Below, piece by piece: positions 4,503 through 9,498 of a stretch of 9,498 nt of DNA. The notes under the pieces are model-generated. The model made no database searches. It saw only the letters and a list, made by a program, of their open reading frames with translations, and was not told where the DNA came from. The stretch's first letter is position 1. Each line of letters begins with the position of its first letter. The DNA lies in the NCBI GenBank assembly GCA_028869975.1, contig JAGWQR010000255.1, positions 1 to 9,498 of the forward strand. The letters run 5' to 3'. Made by a program: the position numbers and the translations under genes. The stretch comes from Alphaproteobacteria bacterium (GTDB taxonomy: Bacteria; Pseudomonadota; Alphaproteobacteria; Sphingomonadales; Sphingomonadaceae).

Positions 4503-7500
4503 GGCACGACAGCCACATTGTTGAGGCGGGTCACTTCGGCCGCATCGCCGGCAAGGCTGATCCGCACCTGCGCCCCGGCCAGCGCTCCCGCTGGCGCACT
4601 CAACGCAATCTGCGTGGTCACCGGTGTATCATTGAGCGGCGCAGCGAGCGGCGGGATAGGAGCACGGGCGAGCACGGCTCCGCGCGCGCTAACCAGTTCC
4701 GCCGTGCCTGCGCCCGTCGCCACATGGCCCAGGCTGTGAATGGTGACGCTGATCCGGTTGCTATGGCGCACAACATCTTCCGGCCCGATGCCAAGATCGG
4801 GGCGCAGTTCGGTCGGTGTACCTGCCTTGACGAGCGCAAAGCTGCACACGCTCGCCCCGGCGGGGAAGCTGAGCGCCACACTTGCGCTGCGTTCGAGCGC
4901 GATATGCTGCAGGGGTGCGCTGGTGCTGGGCATATCGCTACCCTTCGGGTCAGCGCTGCACCGCATAGTCCATTGCCCCGCGGTTACCATCCAGCTGGTC
5001 ATCCGCGCCGATACCGGGCGCGACAGGGTGTTGTACGCGATCACCTTGAACGCATTGGGTGTCGCATTGGGAAGCAGCAGCGCCACCTTGACCGCATCTT
5101 CATCCTGCGCGAATTTCCAGCTCACATAATGGCCGGGGGTGATATAGTTGCGCTCAAGCGCAATCCCGCCCAGCCGTGAGCGCTGAAGGATATTGGAAGG
5201 CACCTCCACCCGGTCGATCCACCAATGGCCTTCGGTCATCAGTGGCATGCGCTGTGTGGCCACCTGCATCTCATGGCCATAAAGGCGGCTGAGATAATCC
5301 TTGTTGCCGGTTGCCTGCCACGCCAGATAGAGCGGCCAGTCGCCCCCCTTGCCAGGCGCGGGATGGTCGGCGGCCTTGATGGCGACAGCCCCCCAGTCCG
5401 CCCGCTTGCCGAGCACATCGAACAGATTTTCATTGAGATCGGCTATGGCGCGCAGCCCGGCACCATCTACGCTTGCAAAGATGGGTGTCAGATATTTCGT
5501 ATCCCCCGTCCAGCGGTACGCCGCCCAGAAAAGCTGGTAGGGTGGCGAGTTGGGCGGCAGTTTGGCGCGCGTCGCATCGGTACGCCAGTTGATTTCGTCC
5601 GGGTAAGTCCAATGCCCCTTCGCATCCTGCGCACCATGGGCGAGAATACCATCGGCCAGCCCGATGACGATGCGCCGCCCCTCAGGATCAGCGTTGTAAT
5701 AGCCCATCAGCACGCCGGGATGCACTTCCAGATAGGAATAGAATTTGCCCCATTCCCATGGCCCTTCGCGGTAAGCATGGCTGCCCGAATACCAGTTGGT
5801 GGCAAAATGGAGATGACCCGCCGCATTGGGCATGATGATCCGCTTGAGCGCGGCAACCGTCGTCATCAGCCGCTCAACCTGCTTGGGGTTGCCCCAATGG
5901 AGATACATCGCTTCCGAATCGGCGTTGACGCCATCCTCATAGGCATGAAGCTCATCAAGCGCCAAAGTGGGAAGGCCATTGGTGAACATGCCGTTCTTGT
6001 AGACCGCCTCGACCATCGCATCATGCGAGGCCGTGATCTTAGCCGGATCGACCCCCATCAGCGCGAGGCCGGGCCATTGCTCCAGCAGATCGGTATCATC
6101 CGACAGCCCGCCACCCAGATCGCCATAAGGCACCTGGCGGTTGTCGATCCACCAGTTGACGAAATGGCGGACATTTTTGAGGTCCTCAAGCTGGCGGAAG
6201 GCCCACAGCGGCACGCCCTTGGGCGGCTGCGGCTGGGTATAGGGCAAGCTACCCTGATTGTTATACATGATGTCCGCCCAATAGGCGCGGCCGAGCTTGT
6301 TATCGGGATCAACCCGGAACAGATCGGTCGCATCCGCTACCAGCCGCCGGTAGAGTGCCTCGCGCTTCGAGGCAGTATGCTCCTCGACCAGATAGCCCCA
6401 ATTATCGCGCACCTCGTTGAGCCGGTCGGCGATATGCTCGGGCAGGCCCGCCGCCCGATCCTTGAAGATCAGCCGCACGCCCGCGCCATTGAGCGCTGCC
6501 GCGTTGAAATCGGGGCTGGCGGAGGCAATCGTCAGATACAGGCTGGCGTTGGGCAAAATGCGGTCGCGGGTATCAAGCCAGAGCGTGTGCGCCTCGCCCG
6601 GTTTGACCGCAACGCTGATGTCCATCAGATCGCGCATCGGCCAGATCGGGTCTTTCACCTGAATGTTGAGCAGCACCAGCCCGTTCTGCGTCGGCGTCAC
6701 CTTCAGCGGCGGCAGATCGAGCGCGATACCATCGAGTGCGTCATGCGCATTCTCCCAGCCATAATTCCACGAGCGGGCGAGCGGCACATCGGGTGGAGCC
6801 GCGCCAAACTCATACGGGATCAGGATATGCACGAGCGGCAGGGCGGTTGTTGCCGTGTCGGTGCGCGCGCGCCGGGCGGCCCCTTCAGGCAGGGCGACGA
6901 TTGTGCTGCGCGCTTCTGGCGGATAGCGTCCGGTGATGAAATGGTTGAGCGTATCAAGATCGGGCGAATCGGGCGCAACCGCTGGCTGGATGGTGTAGCG
7001 CAACTGCATACTGCCTTCAGGCGGCGCAGCGGCAGTAATGTTATAGGCCGCAATCTCCTGAATCGGCGTTTCCTGGGCAATGTTGGTGAAGGTCAGGATG
7101 CCGCCGGTATGGGTGGGGAAATTGTTGAATGTGCGCTCCTGATCCTTGGCCCGGTCAGCCAGATGCACCGCTATACCCCCCGGCGCGGACTGGTAGGTCA
7201 GTGCGCCATAGGCCGCACCCTGCACCTCAAGATGGTTCCACGGTTCATGGGGCAGGGTCAGGGTCAGTGCCTTGCCACCCTCGACATAGACGTTCCAGTC
7301 AGGCAGCGGGAAATAATCGTTGCGTCCCGGCAGCCGCGATCGGTTATACACGCCGGGCCAGGTCGTTTCGGCAATGCCGTCGGTCGCTTTATACATCCAC
7401 GCCTTCATGTCTTTTTCATCGGCGAACTCGACCTTGCGGATGGAAGTCGAAGGCGTATCGAGCATGACAGGCAGATCACCCGCGCGGTTCCAGCCATAGC

Positions 7501-8299
7501 GTTTGAGCCAGAGCGCGCGGAACGCCGGATCGTTCAGGCTTAAGGGAGCCGCCGCCTGCACGGGCGCAGTGCCGACGATCTGAGCAGCGCCAAGCGCATG
7601 GTCATAAATCTTGAGATTGGCAAAATCGCCGCCGCGCATGAAGTTGAACCGGCTCTGCACCTGATGCGGTGAAACGGTGCGCATTGCAAAGCCGAACTGG
7701 TCGAGCCCGCTCGACCACTCGCCGCTTGCGGGTGCGCTGCCAACAGGCTGACCGTTGACATAGAGCGTCACCCCGCTCGTCTGATCCCATGTGAAAGCGA
7801 AATGCACCCATTCATCGGGCTTGGGCAGCGTGGGCAGCACATAATGCACCCGCACCCGCGCCAGATTGGCATCGGTCACAAAGGCATCATAACCATGGCC
7901 ATTATAGTCGATGCGGAGCCAGACCATGTCCCAACTGGTATGATCGGCAAAACCGACACGGAAGATCGGGAACGGTGCTTCGCCCACCGGATAGCGCGAG
8001 CGCCAGTCAAACGTCACCGTGCCGCGCTCCGCGAAGATATTGCCTGGCGCGCGGTAGGTGAGCACGCCGTCGTCTTCAACCTTGAGCGCCTGATGTCCCG
8101 CACCATCGGAGGTGAAGCTGACATGATCGCGGAAATTGGGCTGTGCATCGCCCGTCGCCCGCTGCGGCGCGGTGCTGCCATCAAAGCTCGCGGCGAAAAG
8201 CAGGCCGGCGGGATCGGGCGGGGCCGCCCCTGCACCCGTGCCCGCCACTGCGCCCAGCGCCAATATCGCCGCCGCGACTCCCGCAAACATCATCTTCAT
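4499..8299 (-). CDS. Large exported LamG-domain protein, probable carbohydrate-active enzyme
   Basis: This 1266-residue protein starts with a Sec signal peptide (MKMM, hydrophobic core, cleavage near AGA at 23-25). Residues about 31-245 form a LamG/concanavalin-A-like jellyroll, seen in FDWRSRYP (97-104), WVHFAFTWD (164-172), VTLYVNGQPVGS (177-188) and FANLKIYDHAL (226-236); such domains usually bind glycans. Residues about 255-620 look beta-rich. From about 625 to 1060 a Trp/Tyr-rich, helix-like region has repeated hairpins and the striking block VNWWIDNRQVPYGDLGGGLSDD (714-735), suggesting an (alpha/alpha) toroid as in many glycosidases and lyases; the acidic residues there are catalytic candidates. 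The end (about 1166-1266) resembles a CARDB/Ig-like beta domain. I cannot place it in a GH or PL family. The start at 8299 is chosen because GAGG lies 8 bases upstream; the ATG at 8305 would leave only 2. The gene starts 10 bases after the esterase stop and overlaps the DUF885 gene by 4. Confidence 0.88.
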   Translation of the reverse strand: MKMMFAGVAAAILALGAVAGTGAGAAPPDPAGLLFAASFDGSTAPQRATGDAQPNFRDHVSFTSDGAGHQALKVEDDGVLTYRAPGNIFAERGTVTFDWRSRYPVGEAPFPIFRVGFADHTSWDMVWLRIDYNGHGYDAFVTDANLARVRVHYVLPTLPKPDEWVHFAFTWDQTSGVTLYVNGQPVGSAPASGEWSSGLDQFGFAMRTVSPHQVQSRFNFMRGGDFANLKIYDHALGAAQIVGTAPVQAAAPLSLNDPAFRALWLKRYGWNRAGDLPVMLDTPSTSIRKVEFADEKDMKAWMYKATDGIAETTWPGVYNRSRLPGRNDYFPLPDWNVYVEGGKALTLTLPHEPWNHLEVQGAAYGALTYQSAPGGIAVHLADRAKDQERTFNNFPTHTGGILTFTNIAQETPIQEIAAYNITAAAPPEGSMQLRYTIQPAVAPDSPDLDTLNHFITGRYPPEARSTIVALPEGAARRARTDTATTALPLVHILIPYEFGAAPPDVPLARSWNYGWENAHDALDGIALDLPPLKVTPTQNGLVLLNIQVKDPIWPMRDLMDISVAVKPGEAHTLWLDTRDRILPNASLYLTIASASPDFNAAALNGAGVRLIFKDRAAGLPEHIADRLNEVRDNWGYLVEEHTASKREALYRRLVADATDLFRVDPDNKLGRAYWADIMYNNQGSLPYTQPQPPKGVPLWAFRQLEDLKNVRHFVNWWIDNRQVPYGDLGGGLSDDTDLLEQWPGLALMGVDPAKITASHDAMVEAVYKNGMFTNGLPTLALDELHAYEDGVNADSEAMYLHWGNPKQVERLMTTVAALKRIIMPNAAGHLHFATNWYSGSHAYREGPWEWGKFYSYLEVHPGVLMGYYNADPEGRRIVIGLADGILAHGAQDAKGHWTYPDEINWRTDATRAKLPPNSPPYQLFWAAYRWTGDTKYLTPIFASVDGAGLRAIADLNENLFDVLGKRADWGAVAIKAADHPAPGKGGDWPLYLAWQATGNKDYLSRLYGHEMQVATQRMPLMTEGHWWIDRVEVPSNILQRSRLGGIALERNYITPGHYVSWKFAQDEDAVKVALLLPNATPNAFKVIAYNTLSRPVSARMTSWMVTAGQWTMRCSADPKGSDMPSTSAPLQHIALERSASVALSFPAGASVCSFALVKAGTPTELRPDLGIGPEDVVRHSNRISVTIHSLGHVATGAGTAELVSARGAVLARAPIPPLAAPLNDTPVTTQIALSAPAGALAGAQVRISLAGDAAEVTRLNNVAVVP

Positions 8300-8309
8300 G
8301 CTCATCACC

Positions 8310-9302
8310 TCATCCAAACATAGTGTGGCTGCGCGCCCAGGCCATGAACAGCTCAGCCCAGGCCGCGTTCGGGCCGGTTGCGTTGCGCAGGCCAAAACCG
8401 TGCCCACCCTTCTCAAACAAATGCATTTCCACCGGCACCTTGGCGCGCCGCAGCGCATCATGCAGTAGCCGGCTGTTGGCAACCGGCACCGCCGGATCAT
8501 CCTCGGCATGGATGATGAAACAGGGCGGTGATTGCGGGCCGATCATCAGATCAGGCGAATGGACGCGCTCTTCCTCGGGCGTCGGACTGGCCCCGAGCAG
8601 CATCGCGCGCGACACCGCATGGGCCTCCGGGCCGCGCATCGCAACCACCGGGTAGATCGGCGCGGCAAGATCAGGGCGCGCCGAGAGCATATCCGCCGCA
8701 TCCACGCGCGTATAAAGCGGCTGATTCCAGCGTGCGGCCAGATCGGCGCAGACATGCCCGCCCGCCGAGAAGCCCATCACTATCAGCCGCGCCGGATCAA
8801 GCTGCATAGCTTGCGCCCGCGTCCGGAGCAGGCGCACTGCGCGCTGCGCATCGGCAGAGGCAACATTGGCCCTGTCCACCCAGCCCTCATCGGGCAGGCG
8901 GTAGAAGAGCACGCCAGCACTCACGCCGCGCGCGTTGAACCATGCCGCCATCTCATAGCCTTCCCGATCAAATGCTATCCGCAGATACGCGCCGCCGGGA
9001 ATCAGCAAAACCGCGCTGCCATTGGGCTGTGCCGCCGGAAACCAGTCGATACGCGGCGCGGCAACGCCGGTTATCGCGCGATCATGATATGAAGCATCAT
9101 GTGCGCGCTCGGTAATTTGCGGTACGGGTAACTGGGCCGGTGCGCCGGGCGGTGTCCCTGGCCAGAGCGGGAACGAGGTCAGCGGCGCGGGCCATGCGCC
9201 ACTTGCCGATGGCGCTGCGCCCGTGTGCGTTGCACTCGCCATCAGCCTACCCGCTGCGAAGGCCTCAAGCGTTCCGGTCATCAGGGCACGACGTGCAATC
9301 AT
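8310..9302 (-). CDS. Alpha/beta-hydrolase, BD-FAE/acetyl-xylan-esterase-like
   Basis: This 330-residue protein is a serine esterase of the alpha/beta-hydrolase fold. The strand and oxyanion segment VLLIPGGAYLRIAFDREG (98-115) is followed by the nucleophile elbow GFSAGG (177-182, Ser179), the acid in HAEDDPAVP (265-273, probably Asp269) and the catalytic His301 in GGHGFGL. This layout is typical of carbohydrate-linked esterases that remove acetyl or feruloyl groups from polysaccharides. The N-terminus has Arg4-Arg5 and a partly hydrophobic stretch, suggesting a Tat signal, but Glu13 and Arg19 interrupt it, so export is uncertain. The start at 9302 has AAGGAG 5 bases upstream, a strong site. 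It is the first full gene after the TonB-dependent receptor and probably deacylates oligosaccharides before or together with the LamG protein. Confidence 0.9.
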   Translation of the reverse strand: MIARRALMTGTLEAFAAGRLMASATHTGAAPSASGAWPAPLTSFPLWPGTPPGAPAQLPVPQITERAHDASYHDRAITGVAAPRIDWFPAAQPNGSAVLLIPGGAYLRIAFDREGYEMAAWFNARGVSAGVLFYRLPDEGWVDRANVASADAQRAVRLLRTRAQAMQLDPARLIVMGFSAGGHVCADLAARWNQPLYTRVDAADMLSARPDLAAPIYPVVAMRGPEAHAVSRAMLLGASPTPEEERVHSPDLMIGPQSPPCFIIHAEDDPAVPVANSRLLHDALRRAKVPVEMHLFEKGGHGFGLRNATGPNAAWAELFMAWARSHTMFG

Positions 9303-9318
9303 GGGTTCTCCTTATCGT

Positions 9319-9352
9319 GCAGGATAGAGCCGTCCATCCGGCCCTATCCTGC
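9319..9352 (-). promoter_or_regulatory. Intercistronic stem-loop between receptor and esterase genes
   Basis: GCAGGATAG (9319-9327) pairs exactly with CTATCCTGC (9344-9352). Inside, GCCG (9329-9332) pairs with CGGC (9339-9342) past one A/C mismatch, leaving a 6-base loop. It lies between the receptor stop (9377) and the esterase ribosome site (9308-9313). No U run follows. It fits an mRNA 3'-end stabiliser or partial terminator that lets the receptor be made in excess over the downstream enzymes. Confidence 0.6.
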
Positions 9353-9376
9353 GATTGATCCCCCAATCCGGCAAGC

Positions 9377-9498
9377 TCAGAATTTGAGACTTGCTCCGAA
9401 TGCAATGTTGCGCCCTGTATGATAATTTTCATAATTCCGCTGCGCGAGATAGTCGGTGTAATGATAGACCCAGGAATCGGTCAGGTTGTTGATGTCCA
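9377..9498 (-). CDS. TonB-dependent receptor, C-terminal end (partial)
   Basis: The last 39 residues of a protein truncated by the window edge read DINNLTDSWVYHYTDYLAQ and end with GRNIAFGASLKF before a TGA stop. An NLTD-type strand turn, then Tyr-rich strands, then a G-R-x-x-x-F-G block ending in a terminal Phe is the classic final beta-strand of TonB-dependent outer-membrane receptors, where the C-terminal Phe is needed for barrel insertion. In sphingomonads such receptors commonly head polysaccharide-use operons and import oligosaccharides using TonB energy. The gene is in line with the esterase gene 74 bases downstream. The plug domain, TonB box and substrate clues are outside the window. 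Confidence 0.88.
   Translation of the reverse strand, partial: DINNLTDSWVYHYTDYLAQRNYENYHTGRNIAFGASLKF

Noticed and set aside
5225..7543. 772-codon open frame on the plus strand
   Set aside because: It lies entirely antisense to the LamG protein gene, which has a signal peptide, ribosome site and recognisable domains. The antisense translation is His/Arg/Ile-rich with no domain, as expected from high-GC codon bias.
8300..8509. N-terminal extension of the LamG protein
   Set aside because: The extension lies inside the esterase gene and is Cys/Arg-rich nonsense. A signal peptide and a well-spaced GAGG mark the start at 8299.

Overview
The window looks like chromosome from an alphaproteobacterium of the Sphingomonadales (Sphingomonas/Novosphingobium type). 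The clues are high-GC coding sequence, a FolK of the sort found in that order, an alphaproteobacterial ribbon-helix-helix protein, and a TonB-dependent receptor leading a carbohydrate-use gene cluster. This is recognition by eye, not a database result. Every gene I can support is on the minus strand, so transcription runs from high to low coordinates. The long plus-strand frames are shadows of these genes.

Region 1 (about 1-960) is housekeeping: a tRNA-Lys(UUU), folK (folate biosynthesis) 40 bases upstream of it, and a small exported glycine-zipper protein upstream of folK. Three inverted repeats separate or follow these genes. Region 2 (961-1302) is a 342-base gap without a convincing gene. 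It holds a plausible promoter for the glycine-zipper gene, a 12-base palindrome, a 21-base-spaced direct repeat and an inverted repeat just past the lipoprotein gene.

Region 3 (1303-9498) is one tightly packed gene run. In transcription order it holds: the C-terminal end of a TonB-dependent outer-membrane receptor (cut by the window edge), an alpha/beta-hydrolase esterase, a 1266-residue exported LamG-containing protein that is probably a carbohydrate-active enzyme of unassigned family, a short Tat-exported DUF885 protein, the small (SAF) and large subunits of a split UxaA/altronate-dehydratase-type enzyme, a small ribbon-helix-helix protein, and a lipoprotein. Five successive junctions downstream of the receptor-esterase gap either overlap by 4-8 bases or lie within 10 bases, which indicates one operon with translational coupling. 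A stem-loop sits in the only sizeable gap, between receptor and esterase.

Read together, region 3 looks like a polysaccharide or glycoconjugate utilisation operon: uptake by the receptor, removal of ester groups by the hydrolase, cleavage by the LamG protein, and dehydration of a released sugar acid by the split dehydratase in the cytoplasm. The substrate cannot be deduced from the sequence. The least understood parts are the LamG protein, the half-length DUF885 protein and the RHH/lipoprotein tail of the operon.
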